A DNA stretch of 64,000 bases from positions 500,458 to 564,457 of the forward strand of contig NZ_AXBI01000020.1 of assembly GCF_000473325.1 (NCBI RefSeq), read 5' to 3'. The notes beneath the pieces were generated by a model that did not search any database, was not told the DNA's origin, and was given only the letters and a program-made list of their open reading frames with translations. Of this stretch, positions 50,397-58,951 are shown one piece after another. The position numbers and the translations under genes were made by a program. The first letter of the stretch is position 1. Each line of letters opens with the position of its first letter. This DNA comes from Leisingera caerulea DSM 24564. GTDB lineage: Bacteria > Pseudomonadota > Alphaproteobacteria > Rhodobacterales > Rhodobacteraceae.

Positions 50397-50879
50397 ATGG
50401 ACGTAAACCAAGAAGCCGCGAGCGTGCATCTTCACCAGGACACCGATCTGCGTGCGCATGTGATCCTGGATGTCGGCTCCAGCATGCCTCACCAGTTCTC
50501 GCGGAACGGGCGCACGCTCCCGGCCGCCGTTGCTTTCCAAAGCCAGGTTCTGGTTCGGGACCTTCTGAAGCTGGGACTGTTTTCGATGAACATCCAGTCC
50601 ATGGCCGGACTTCAGGATGAAGCGGGCAGTATTCCTGTGTCATTCGCCAAGATCCCGGAATCCCTGCTCGGCGTAGGGCTGCACTATGCGATCACTGTCG
50701 CGCCGACGGTGCCCGGCGAGGGTGAACCGATAGTGGTGATCGATGAGCTGGAGCGCCATGTGCGCCGGCTGGAACGGCACTTTGGGCGGATCGATGTCGA
50801 CATGAGCCTTGTTGCGCGGGTTGCGGAACATGCGCGTGAGCGTTCCATCGTCCCCGACCTCGCCCATCAGGAGGGCTGA
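50397..50879 (+). CDS. Hypothetical protein, first in the dotM operon
   Basis: 160 aa from ATG 50397 with GGAGA at ideal spacing. No signal peptide or membrane helix. VILDVGSSMPHQFSRNGR and a FQSQVLVRDLLKLGLFSM helix are followed by a terminal helical region. It precedes dotM by 3 bases. In Legionella small cytoplasmic proteins (IcmS, IcmW) work with the DotM-DotL complex, and this protein is a candidate functional counterpart by position only; I see no sequence similarity. Confidence 0.5.
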   Translation: MDVNQEAASVHLHQDTDLRAHVILDVGSSMPHQFSRNGRTLPAAVAFQSQVLVRDLLKLGLFSMNIQSMAGLQDEAGSIPVSFAKIPESLLGVGLHYAITVAPTVPGEGEPIVVIDELERHVRRLERHFGRIDVDMSLVARVAEHARERSIVPDLAHQEG

Positions 50880-50882
50880 TGC

Positions 50883-52340
50883 ATGTCCCAGCAGCAACAG
50901 CAGCCGGGCGGCGAGGACCAGGAATTCATCAAGCTGGGCATCTGCCTGCTCATATGCGTGATCATTCTTTGGGGAGTGCTTGCAACCCAGGAGTATCGGC
51001 TCAATGCGGTCATTGGTGCTGTAACCTGGGTCCATATCCTCCCATTTGCCCTGGCAGGCAAATACGTTCCCTTCCTCGCTGACATCCCCTTCCTTGGGAA
51101 TTGGCTCTTTGGCCCCGCCATGCAGGCGATGACATTTCTGGAGCGGGGCGGTTATGCCGTCATGGAGCCCCCTCAGCGCACCGCCATCCTCGCGGCGGGC
51201 GGGCGCAGTGCAACGGTCATTTACGGTGCCGTCCTGTCGTGGATTGCCGTTCGCGGCAAAGACTTCCGCGTCGACCAGAAGTATCGCACTCTGCACACCC
51301 TGGAATCCATGATCCGGGTCCAGTCCGAGGATTGGGTAACCTCCCGCATTGCGCGGCATGTAAACCCTCTCAAGGGCAAGGAAATCGATGCCCGCCGAAT
51401 CGCGGAGGCCGTCTCAGGGCGTGCCAATGCCGATACGGCAATGCCGGGCAATCTGCTGCCCAAGCGGGTCATTATGATGCAGCCCGGCACTTGGAACCGG
51501 GCGCTGCGGCCTGAGGAATGGCTGATCAGCAATGGGCTGGCCTTTGATCCCGACCGCTTCAAGGAGCTGTCCGATCCGGAGCGCAACGCCAAGGTTACGG
51601 ACTTCGAGTTCAAGGGAAGCTGGGAGCAGCTGGATCTTGAAGAGATCTCCGAAGTGCTGTCCGTACAGCTCCGCTCCCCCTGGAAAGGACCTGAGCAGCT
51701 GCGCCCTTCGCTGCGGGCCGTATATGCTGTCATGGCCCTTTTCTATGACTATGATATCGACGGCGGCAACAAGCTCCTCAATGAGCTTGCATTGCTTGCA
51801 GACGGCACCGGCGTCAGGCGCGGCGGCATGGACTTCGCGATCCAGTATGAGGCTGGAATGATGGCGAAGGTCGACAAGATTGCCTTGGGCCGTCAGGGCA
51901 AGATGCTGGCAAAATGCGCGCAGCACCATGCATGGGTGGAAAGCGCCTTCCCAACGCTCATGGCAGTGGCACGCAAGGACCGCGGCGTGCTGCCGCCGGC
52001 CGCGTTCCTGTGGCTGAAGGTTGAAGACCGGTTGCTCTGGTACATCCTGAACAATGTGGGCAATGATGCTGTGATGGTCGAGGCCGCCGGGGCGATCGCC
52101 CACTCGCGCGCTGAAACTCAGATCTCCAAGCCCTTGTTCCGCCCGGCTGTGTATCAGGCGGCACGGGCGCTGCTCGAAGATTATCTCGACATGACCCCCG
52201 AACGGATCGAAAGCCGCCGGGACAAGGCAATCCGCCAGCGCTCCCCGGGAGACCAGCTCAACATGCTGCGCGATGAGATCATGTTCGGGGATGCGCCTGA
52301 CCAGGCTGAAGAGCATTTGGACGTTGAGGAAGACGAATGA
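50883..52340 (+). CDS. dotM: DotM/IcmP (TrbA)-type coupling complex protein
   Basis: 485 aa. Two N-terminal membrane helices (LGICLLICVIILWGVLATQ and VIGAVTWVHILPFALAG) and a third near residue 95-115 are followed by a large cytoplasmic domain, as in DotM. The GPEQLRPSLRAVYAVMALFYDYDI and ALLADGTGVRRGGMDF regions, and the HHAWVESAFPTLMAVARKDRG helix, fit the family. DotM binds the DotL coupling ATPase and delivers substrates to the channel. ATGA overlap with pilU follows. Confidence 0.88.
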   Translation: MSQQQQQPGGEDQEFIKLGICLLICVIILWGVLATQEYRLNAVIGAVTWVHILPFALAGKYVPFLADIPFLGNWLFGPAMQAMTFLERGGYAVMEPPQRTAILAAGGRSATVIYGAVLSWIAVRGKDFRVDQKYRTLHTLESMIRVQSEDWVTSRIARHVNPLKGKEIDARRIAEAVSGRANADTAMPGNLLPKRVIMMQPGTWNRALRPEEWLISNGLAFDPDRFKELSDPERNAKVTDFEFKGSWEQLDLEEISEVLSVQLRSPWKGPEQLRPSLRAVYAVMALFYDYDIDGGNKLLNELALLADGTGVRRGGMDFAIQYEAGMMAKVDKIALGRQGKMLAKCAQHHAWVESAFPTLMAVARKDRGVLPPAAFLWLKVEDRLLWYILNNVGNDAVMVEAAGAIAHSRAETQISKPLFRPAVYQAARALLEDYLDMTPERIESRRDKAIRQRSPGDQLNMLRDEIMFGDAPDQAEEHLDVEEDE

Positions 52341-53050
52341 TGCCAGTTGATCTCTATTACAGCGCGTTTGCCGTATGCATGCTTGTAACCCTTCTGGGGC
52401 GGATCGGCGTGCGGATGTCCTCGGCAGGGGAGGAGACGGTCCGTTTCTGGCCCGCCTGCTTCTTCGCCCTGGCAGGCGGGATGAGCGCTGCAGCACTGCT
52501 CATAAAGGACGGCGGCGCCGGCATCACAAGCCTGCCCGGCTTCCTCATTTCAGTGTCCTTCGCATCCACCCTCTGCCTCGCGGCATTTGTGGACCGTGAG
52601 ACTTCTTGGGCGCCGGATATTCTGATGGCCATCCTGGCCGCAGGCGCAGTGGTCCTGGCGTCCCGCTTTCACGGATGGGATCTGAGCCTCATGAGCGCCG
52701 CCGCGGCGGGCGCAGGCGGCTTGCTGGCTGTCAATCTCCTCTGGATGGCTGCCGTGCGCTTGACCGGCTGGATTTGGATCCTGCCGCCGGGAGATATCCT
52801 TGGCATATCCATCCCGTTCATCCTTTTCGGAGCCACCCCCTACTCGATCGGGATCATGTTTGGGACTGCTGCGCTCTTGGTGCTTTGCCGCAGCTTTGAT
52901 TGGGTTCACGCCGTGTTTGAGAAGCCAGGGAACGGCGAGAAGGTCGCCCGGGACATGGATGTGGATATCGCGGATGTGCGAAAAAGCATCCCCTTTCTCT
53001 CCGTGTGCCTTCCGGTAGTCTGGGCCGCGCTGCTGATCTATTTTTGGTGA
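52337..53050 (+). CDS. pilU: PilU-type prepilin peptidase (A24 family)
   Basis: 237 aa, polytopic, 6-7 hydrophobic helices. The two catalytic Asp motifs are present: FVDRETSWAPD (D-x6-PD) and PPGDILGIS (the second, with Pro instead of the first Gly of GxGD). It removes the basic leader of PilS and PilV. It overlaps dotM by four bases, so pilus processing and conjugation genes share a transcript here. Confidence 0.85.
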   Translation: MMPVDLYYSAFAVCMLVTLLGRIGVRMSSAGEETVRFWPACFFALAGGMSAAALLIKDGGAGITSLPGFLISVSFASTLCLAAFVDRETSWAPDILMAILAAGAVVLASRFHGWDLSLMSAAAAGAGGLLAVNLLWMAAVRLTGWIWILPPGDILGISIPFILFGATPYSIGIMFGTAALLVLCRSFDWVHAVFEKPGNGEKVARDMDVDIADVRKSIPFLSVCLPVVWAALLIYFW

Positions 53051-53060
53051 GGATGATGCC

Positions 53061-53573
53061 ATGATGTCCCTGATACCAGCCATGCTGGTCGTAACATTCA
53101 CCATCACCATTGCCTTCGCTTCATTCGGAGAGAGGGCGGTGGACGATCGTGGCACGGTGATGGGGTCGAACCTGACCCTTCATCACAAGCAATCCGTTGC
53201 CCAGGCAATGGAGGATGGCCGGACATCGGGTTACATCACAAGCGCACTGGGCGGTCCTTTCCGGCAGATGGGCGACTGGACAACCCAGGTGGTTTCATCC
53301 GGGCACCGGACCGTTGTCGTCACTTATCTTCCGGATGGTATCCAGGGCGCCGAGCAAAGTGCCCTCAAGGCATTTTCAGAGGTGACCCCTCTCAGCTTGC
53401 GCAAGCTGCCCGAGAGTTACGCGGGGAACTACAAGTATTCCGAAACCGGGACCGGAGGCACAATCGGGCGCGGGGATTTCTCAGATATGGTTCTGCCGAT
53501 CCCGGCAAACGGGCCGGCAATTATCACGGTGATAAATCAGGATTACACCGGCCCCGGAGGTCCCGGCGCTTGA
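53061..53573 (+). CDS. pilM: PilM-type pilus protein
   Basis: 170 aa. An N-terminal hydrophobic helix (SLIPAMLVVTFTITIAFASF) is followed by a periplasmic alpha-beta domain with VVVTYLPDGIQG and ALKAFSEVTPLSL, matching PilM of the IncI thin pilus. The stop overlaps the first available pilV start. Confidence 0.7.
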   Translation: MMSLIPAMLVVTFTITIAFASFGERAVDDRGTVMGSNLTLHHKQSVAQAMEDGRTSGYITSALGGPFRQMGDWTTQVVSSGHRTVVVTYLPDGIQGAEQSALKAFSEVTPLSLRKLPESYAGNYKYSETGTGGTIGRGDFSDMVLPIPANGPAIITVINQDYTGPGGPGA

Positions 53574-53650
53574 GAAACAAGGCTGAATGGCGGGTCATGA
53601 CGAGCATGCAGGTAAAAAAGGCGTTCTTCGAGGATGCCGGGAGACAAAAA

Positions 53651-55255
53651 ATGAAGCACGAAAAAGAAAATGCGGATTTCAAAATCAACACCCAGCGGCA
53701 GCGGGGCAGCATGCTGCTGGAAGCGGCGCTCTCGATCTCGGTGCTTCTCGGTCTGGTCGGCTATGTCGCCCAGGCCAACCAGCAGGAGCTTGAGAAACAG
53801 AAACGCGTGATGGTCGCATCGGAGCACGATGTCATCGTCACCGCGGCCCGCAGCTTTCTGCAGCAGCGCTACCACGATGTGGTGATGGATCTGTTCGATG
53901 CTGCCGATACAGGCGGGCAGGGGGTCATGACCTACAGCCTGAGCGATCTGGCTGATGCCGGCTTCCTGCCTGCGTCCTATTCGGGCGGCATTCTGAAGAC
54001 GGCCTATGGGCAGGACTATGCGCTTCTCGCCCGCGCAGTTGACCGCAGCGACGGCGCCCAGCCGCAGGCAACGATGGGATACGCGGATATGGATCCGCTG
54101 GCATCCGGCGAAATCGATGTGGCTCTGACGGATGGAGACCCCTCCAACGGTGAGCTGGAGATCGAATCCATCCTGGTCTCTCACGGGGGAGACAGCATTC
54201 CGATCGGTGCTGCAGGTGATGTCATCGGCCAAATGAAGGCGTCTTTCGGGGGCTTCGTTGCAGACAGCGATGTGGCCAGCGGCGCCTATGAGAACTTCAC
54301 GATGGACATCTCCGGGTTCAATGCTCTGCCCGAGTACCCGTCCCGCGGCCGCTTTGCCAGCGTTGTGTCGCTGTCCAGCTACGGGGTTCTGGGCTCTGAA
54401 AGCGGCACGGAGCCCGCCATCGACCCGTTCCTGCGCTGTGACGGGGTGAGCATCGCCTCGGACGATTACGCAGACTGCATCAGCTCAAACGAGGTCTACA
54501 CCGACATCGTTCTTCGACCCTTTGACAGCGACAATGACGGTACCGCTGACGTGCTTCCCGCGCTTCGCAATGTCACCATGCTGGACTGTGCGGACGGTTC
54601 CGGCTCGGGCAATCTGAATGAGTTCACCGTGGACTGTGCGACCACCCGCCTGACTGGTGACTTTGTGTCTCTGGGCGACAATGCTGACATCGGCAAAATG
54701 ACGGTCCGCGCGGATGGCATCGGCTTCGATGGGGACGATGTTCTGAAACGGCAGAACATCAACGGCACTGACGAAAACATTCTGAATGCCGATCGCCTCA
54801 CCCTTGCGGGTGTCAATGGCGGCCAGGACTTCTCTGAAGCTGTTACCTCCAGCCGCGTTGTCCGGGCCCGGGACACCATCGCCAAGCCGTCCTGCCCGGC
54901 CACCACGATTGATGGTGCAAACCCCATGGAGCCGCGCATCTATGTGACGCCGGCCGCCTATTCGGATCCGCGCGGACGCCCCGTTGTGGGTGTGCGGGCC
55001 TTCGCGGAAGATCTCGGCACAGACTGGCGGGTGCGGATGATGATCTTCGTGGGGCAGGATTTCTGCACGAACGACCCCTCCAGCCCCATGATGGTCAGCT
55101 CCACATCCTTCCGGGCGAACGGTTCACCGATCGGCGGAAACTGCACGACTTACACCGGTAATGTTGTGGATACCTACCGGGGTGACGGCAGTGCGGACGT
55201 CTGGGAGCTGGAAGGTGATTTCGGTGCAGCTGTTGCTCAAACCCGGTGCTACTGA
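53651..55255 (+). CDS. pilV: PilV-type tip adhesin/minor pilin (shufflon N-domain family)
   Basis: 534 aa from ATG 53651 (GGGAG at proper spacing; ATG 53597 and TTG 53570 lie upstream). The leader ends QRQRG before SMLLEAALSISVLLGLVGYV; the mature +5 residue is Glu. Residues about 20-380 follow the constant region of PilV (QQELEKQKRVMVASEHDVI, ADAGFLPASY, the FDSDNDGTADVL region). The C-terminal 150 residues are the part replaced by the shufflon in R64, but there are no inverted segments here. It decides recipient recognition at the pilus tip. Confidence 0.85.
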   Translation: MKHEKENADFKINTQRQRGSMLLEAALSISVLLGLVGYVAQANQQELEKQKRVMVASEHDVIVTAARSFLQQRYHDVVMDLFDAADTGGQGVMTYSLSDLADAGFLPASYSGGILKTAYGQDYALLARAVDRSDGAQPQATMGYADMDPLASGEIDVALTDGDPSNGELEIESILVSHGGDSIPIGAAGDVIGQMKASFGGFVADSDVASGAYENFTMDISGFNALPEYPSRGRFASVVSLSSYGVLGSESGTEPAIDPFLRCDGVSIASDDYADCISSNEVYTDIVLRPFDSDNDGTADVLPALRNVTMLDCADGSGSGNLNEFTVDCATTRLTGDFVSLGDNADIGKMTVRADGIGFDGDDVLKRQNINGTDENILNADRLTLAGVNGGQDFSEAVTSSRVVRARDTIAKPSCPATTIDGANPMEPRIYVTPAAYSDPRGRPVVGVRAFAEDLGTDWRVRMMIFVGQDFCTNDPSSPMMVSSTSFRANGSPIGGNCTTYTGNVVDTYRGDGSADVWELEGDFGAAVAQTRCY

Positions 55256-56430
55256 TGTTCGGACGTTCATCCAGCAAACCGCGCCCGGCACCACCAGCGG
55301 CAATGCCGCAGGCCGCATCCCGACCACCGGCGCCGCCCGCGGCGCCGCAACCCCCTGCAGGTGCGGCCGCCAGGCCATCCCAGGGGCTGGCCCCTCAATT
55401 GATGCCGGAAGGCGACCTCGCCAAGATCCTGTCTGCCTACAACTTCATTGACCTCTACATATCAAACGATCCCCTGGCGCCGATCATGGCTCGCGGACTG
55501 AGGGCAGCAACCATCGGCCTGAGCGCTTTCGGCAAGGGGCTCGTGCGGCTCCCTGAGGTGCTCTACGATGACGCGACACGGCTCTACGAGGTGATCGACC
55601 GCAAATGGAAGCATTCCGACTACAAGCGGGAGTTCACAGTCGTTCACGATGAACGGTCATACCGCTGCGCTCTGATCGCTCCGCCGGATTTCCGGTTTAC
55701 AGAGGGGCTGGAGCCGTTGCGGGAAAACGAGGTGCGATGGTGTATCCGGCAGGTGAGTGGTGCCGCGCCCAGTTTTGAAGAACAGGGTCTGTCCGCAGAA
55801 GCCCGGCAGAACATCCAAGACCTGATCATCCGCAGGGGGCTGGTGATCTGTTCCGGCCCGTTTGCGTCCGGCAAGACGACGCTTGCCTCATCGATCGTGG
55901 ATCACTGGGTCGCGGAAAGCCGGGACGTTGGCATCACATTGGAGGATCCGCCGGAAATCCCGCTGGCGCGCGTGACTGAGGACAGGGGCGTGATCTATCA
56001 GATCGACCTCATGGACCGCTCGGTCCGCGATGCTATCAAACACGCCCGCCGCTGGTCCCCGCGATACGTCTTCCTCGGGGAGGTCAGGACGGGCGACGTT
56101 GCGAGCGAGCTGCTGCATATGGCAATCTCTGGGCCGCTTGCCATCTGCACGATCCACGCATCCGACCCTGTACAGGCCATCGTGTCGCTCTTCCGCTTCG
56201 CATCGTCGGCGATGTCTGAAGATATGGCGAAGGACATGATCTCCGCAGCTTTGCAGCATGTTTTCCATCAGGAGATGGTGAGCGGGCGGGTGCTGATGAA
56301 GCAGGCCAAAATCCATGGCGTCGACAATCACCTCATCCGCTCGAAGATCAAAGCAGGCAACTTCCGGGGTCTCTACGAGGACTTTGAGCGTCAGGTTATC
56401 AACAGCAATAGCCCGGCCAGGGCAGGGTGA
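55255..56430 (+). CDS. Traffic ATPase (PilT/VirB11-like) in the pilV operon
   Basis: 391 aa from ATG 55255, which overlaps the pilV stop by one base. A Pro/Ala-rich N-terminal 40 residues precede a mixed domain and the ATPase core: ICSGPFASGKTTLA (Walker A), ITLEDPPEIP (Asp box), VFLGEVRTGDVA (Walker B) and CTIHASDP (His box). All catalytic residues are intact. IncI plasmids have PilQ and TraJ but no PilT-like retraction ATPase, so this one may retract the thin pilus or serve the coupling step. It is the third active traffic ATPase in the window. Confidence 0.8.
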   Translation: MFGRSSSKPRPAPPAAMPQAASRPPAPPAAPQPPAGAAARPSQGLAPQLMPEGDLAKILSAYNFIDLYISNDPLAPIMARGLRAATIGLSAFGKGLVRLPEVLYDDATRLYEVIDRKWKHSDYKREFTVVHDERSYRCALIAPPDFRFTEGLEPLRENEVRWCIRQVSGAAPSFEEQGLSAEARQNIQDLIIRRGLVICSGPFASGKTTLASSIVDHWVAESRDVGITLEDPPEIPLARVTEDRGVIYQIDLMDRSVRDAIKHARRWSPRYVFLGEVRTGDVASELLHMAISGPLAICTIHASDPVQAIVSLFRFASSAMSEDMAKDMISAALQHVFHQEMVSGRVLMKQAKIHGVDNHLIRSKIKAGNFRGLYEDFERQVINSNSPARAG

Positions 56431-56444
56431 TCCGTCGCATGACG

Positions 56445-56472
56445 TTGAATTTTCGCAAATGTTGAGTAGACT
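56445..56472 (+). promoter_or_regulatory. Box promoter for the 56533-58748 gene pair
   Basis: TTGAAT (56445-56450) and TAGACT (56467-56472) are separated by 16 bases and the TTTTCGCA box (56450-56457) begins in the -35 end. ATG 56533 is 60 bases downstream. Confidence 0.6.
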
Positions 56473-56532
56473 ATCTGAAACCCCGCTCAGGGGAATTCAT
56501 CTCCAAGAGTGAGAAAAACGGAGTTTGGCAAC

Positions 56533-57621
56533 ATGAGCCACTGGAAAACACTGCTTCTCAGCCGTTCAGCCATTGCCGGTGTCATCGCCCTTGGGGCCGG
56601 CGTCGCGGCGCCTGTCGGTGCGTCTGCAGAAGACTGGCTGGATTCAATCCAGGATTCACGCTGCGCGCCGGAAGATATCGCAGGCATTACAGGCAATGTC
56701 CGCAACGCGATCGAGGCATCGGTGCGCCGGGCAGAGATGTCCATTCAGGCTCCGACCCCCGTCGGCGATCTGGGCTGCCTCAATGATCTGATGACCGCTC
56801 CGCTGGACATCTTCTCCAATGTCGGCGGTCTGCTGGGCAGCCTTCAGTCCGGCCTTGGCGATATTGCGTCCATGTCGCTCAACCTTGATATCGATGTGTC
56901 GGGCATGATTTGCGGATTTGCTGCAAAGAAATTCGCAACACTGACGCAGCCGCTGAGCGAGATGGACAAGACAATGTCCGGTTTCGCCTCTCTTGCAGCC
57001 AACGCCGACGACCGGATCAACGGGCAGCTGAACTCGGCCTTCTCTGAAATCACCGACAGCGGCTGGGACAGTTCGGCAAACACCACCTCGACGGCCTCTG
57101 GCTATGGCGGCTATTCGGGCATCGTCTCGAGCAGCGACAGCTCCGGCTATAGCGGCACGATCTCGGACTACACCCTGCCGGATGTGTCGCCCTCCGCGAG
57201 CGATGTGGAGGAGGTCACCTACACGGTTGCAAGCACCGTGGTGAACAATAACTCGGACGCCTGGAACCTCTACAACCAGCGTCTGATGATGGCTCTTGGC
57301 CAGTATATCGGCTGCCGTGTTGGCGGACAGCTTGATGGCACGCAGATCACTGGCACCTACCACGGGTCAGGCACCTGGAATGTCCCCGGCCATATTTCCA
57401 GCTGCACATTCAACCCGGGCGCATGGCCCGCGACATTGAGCAGCGATGACGGCACCACCATCGAAGTCGCGCCCAGCTCGAACTCATCGGGCGGCGCCGC
57501 CCGGAATGAGGATGTCGACCGGGAGGGCGGTCAGGACCGCAGCGCTCCGGCGGCTGCTCAGAATTCATCCCCCGTACCTCAAAACGGCCCCGCAACCATC
57601 TGGGACATGCTGGACAAGTAA
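56533..57621 (+). CDS. Exported protein of the transfer region, function unknown
   Basis: 362 aa from ATG 56533 with GGAG upstream; GTG 56509 is in frame but weaker. Signal peptide (LLLSRSAIAGVIALGAGVAAPVGASAE). A helical N-terminal part has QDSRCAPEDIAG and GDLGCLNDLM (paired Cys), and a Gly/Ser/Tyr-rich stretch (about 190-235) follows. A C-terminal beta domain with IGCRVGGQ and SSCTFNPG cysteines is next. No family recognised. It may be a periplasmic or surface component paired with the 57642 gene. Confidence 0.6.
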   Translation: MSHWKTLLLSRSAIAGVIALGAGVAAPVGASAEDWLDSIQDSRCAPEDIAGITGNVRNAIEASVRRAEMSIQAPTPVGDLGCLNDLMTAPLDIFSNVGGLLGSLQSGLGDIASMSLNLDIDVSGMICGFAAKKFATLTQPLSEMDKTMSGFASLAANADDRINGQLNSAFSEITDSGWDSSANTTSTASGYGGYSGIVSSSDSSGYSGTISDYTLPDVSPSASDVEEVTYTVASTVVNNNSDAWNLYNQRLMMALGQYIGCRVGGQLDGTQITGTYHGSGTWNVPGHISSCTFNPGAWPATLSSDDGTTIEVAPSSNSSGGAARNEDVDREGGQDRSAPAAAQNSSPVPQNGPATIWDMLDK

Positions 57622-57641
57622 GACCGGGCAAGGAGTAGAAC

Positions 57642-58748
57642 ATGAAGAAGATCCTTTTGGGAACCTGCCTGACCCTGGCTACGGTGCTGCCGCAGATGGC
57701 GCTTGCAGGCGGATGGGCAACGGCGCCTCAGGCGAACACCATCATTCGGCAGCTGAGCACGCTGAACGATAACCAGGTCCGCACAGGCGAGAATGTAAAA
57801 GACCTGGAAGAGCAGGTTGAAAGTTCGATGGAGGAGGCTGCGGACCGGATCATCGCGGCGCTGCGCAGTCATTCCGGCGAACAATCCGCCTATCAGGACA
57901 AGCAGATCGAGGCCACACGGCGGATCACGGATGCCGCGGAGCTGAATGCCACCGAACGTATGCGCCAGGAATTCCGCGCGCGTGCGGAAAGCGGCGAGTT
58001 CGATCCGAGCCCGGACATCTGTCTGCTGGCTGGCCTGTTCCGCGATAGCGGTGCAACGGCGCCAAACCCGCGCGGCTCAACAACTGTTGCAGGGGCACGC
58101 CAGCTGAACAACGGCGCTGACCCGGCGGTGCGCCAGGGCGGCACCGCCCGTGCCAAGTCGATGATCGACGATCGCGCCGAGCTCCAGGGGACGATGGGAG
58201 GCTTTGCGGATCCGACCGTGGATCCTGCTGCCATTCTCCAGAATCCGACCTTGTCGATCGAGAGCGATGAAGACCGCCGTGCCGCCGAGCGGCTGGTGCG
58301 CAACCTGACCGACCCGAACCCGCCGCGGCCGGTGACCGCCGCGGAACTGCAGACACCCGCCGGCGTGGCCCGCGCGGAGCAGAGGGCAATCCAGGAAACC
58401 CGGAACAACGCCAGCGCGGAAACGGTTTCCATGGTGATGAATATGCGCACCGAGGTCGGCCCGGCCGATCCGTGGCGGCCCTATGTCGAGGACATCTCCA
58501 ACTACAACCGCCCGCTTGGGGATGAGGTTTCGGAAATGCAGGCGATCGACATCCGCACCCTGCGCCATTACGCGCCGAAACCTGAGGTCTTCCAGGAGCG
58601 CGCCGCCTGGTCCGAAAAGCAGCTTCTGCAGGAGATCCTCGATGTCATGGCGATCAACGCCCGCATGAACTACATGCAGCTCGAACTGGATACCCGGCGG
58701 GCAATCGTTGAGACCCAGATCCTGTCGATCCTGAACAACGGCGGCTGA
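57642..58748 (+). CDS. Exported protein, possible TraW-like transfer factor
   Basis: 368 aa. Signal peptide (MKKILLGTCLTLATVLPQMALAGG). An N-terminal coiled coil (LNDNQVRTGENVKDLEEQVESSMEEAADRI, about residues 45-75) is followed by a long helical body with a conserved-looking PDICLLAGLF motif and a final helix pair rich in Met and Leu. Its place next to dotL, after an exported partner, suggests a role in the outer part of the channel (TraW/IcmX class), but this is inference. Confidence 0.6.
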   Translation: MKKILLGTCLTLATVLPQMALAGGWATAPQANTIIRQLSTLNDNQVRTGENVKDLEEQVESSMEEAADRIIAALRSHSGEQSAYQDKQIEATRRITDAAELNATERMRQEFRARAESGEFDPSPDICLLAGLFRDSGATAPNPRGSTTVAGARQLNNGADPAVRQGGTARAKSMIDDRAELQGTMGGFADPTVDPAAILQNPTLSIESDEDRRAAERLVRNLTDPNPPRPVTAAELQTPAGVARAEQRAIQETRNNASAETVSMVMNMRTEVGPADPWRPYVEDISNYNRPLGDEVSEMQAIDIRTLRHYAPKPEVFQERAAWSEKQLLQEILDVMAINARMNYMQLELDTRRAIVETQILSILNNGG

Positions 58749-58775
58749 GCCGCAACCGGACGGTTCCAAGGTCAG

Positions 58776-58804
58776 AGGGCCGGGGCATTGCCCTGGCCCT
58801 TTCT
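58776..58804 (+). terminator. Terminator before dotL
   Basis: AGGGCC and GGC can pair with GCC and GGCCCT (58776-58800) with one bulged pair, followed by TTTC. It separates the 56533 unit from dotL. Confidence 0.6.
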
Positions 58805-58927
58805 CATTGGCGCGGCCGGCCGGGCGCATTTTCATGTTGATAACCGCCTCTCAGGCGACGGCGGCTGCATCGATTGGTGATATAAAAGGGCAATTCATGC
58901 ATCCGCGTAAGTGCGGTGATGCTGGAA

Positions 58928-58935
58928 TGCGAAAA
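58928..58935 (-). promoter_or_regulatory. TTTTCGCA box directly upstream of dotL
   Basis: Reads TGCGAAAAAA in the dotL direction, ending 15 bases before ATG 58952. Confidence 0.4.
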
Positions 58936-58951
58936 AATGAAAGCTTGAAGC

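Noticed and set aside
53651-56430. Shufflon inverted repeats downstream of pilV
   Set aside because: No repeated inverted words or alternative C-terminal cassettes seen; the next gene overlaps the pilV stop.
719-58935. TTTTCGCA as a CtrA or GcrA site
   Set aside because: CtrA sites are TTAA-N7-TTAA and GcrA sites are GANTC-linked; the word does not match either.
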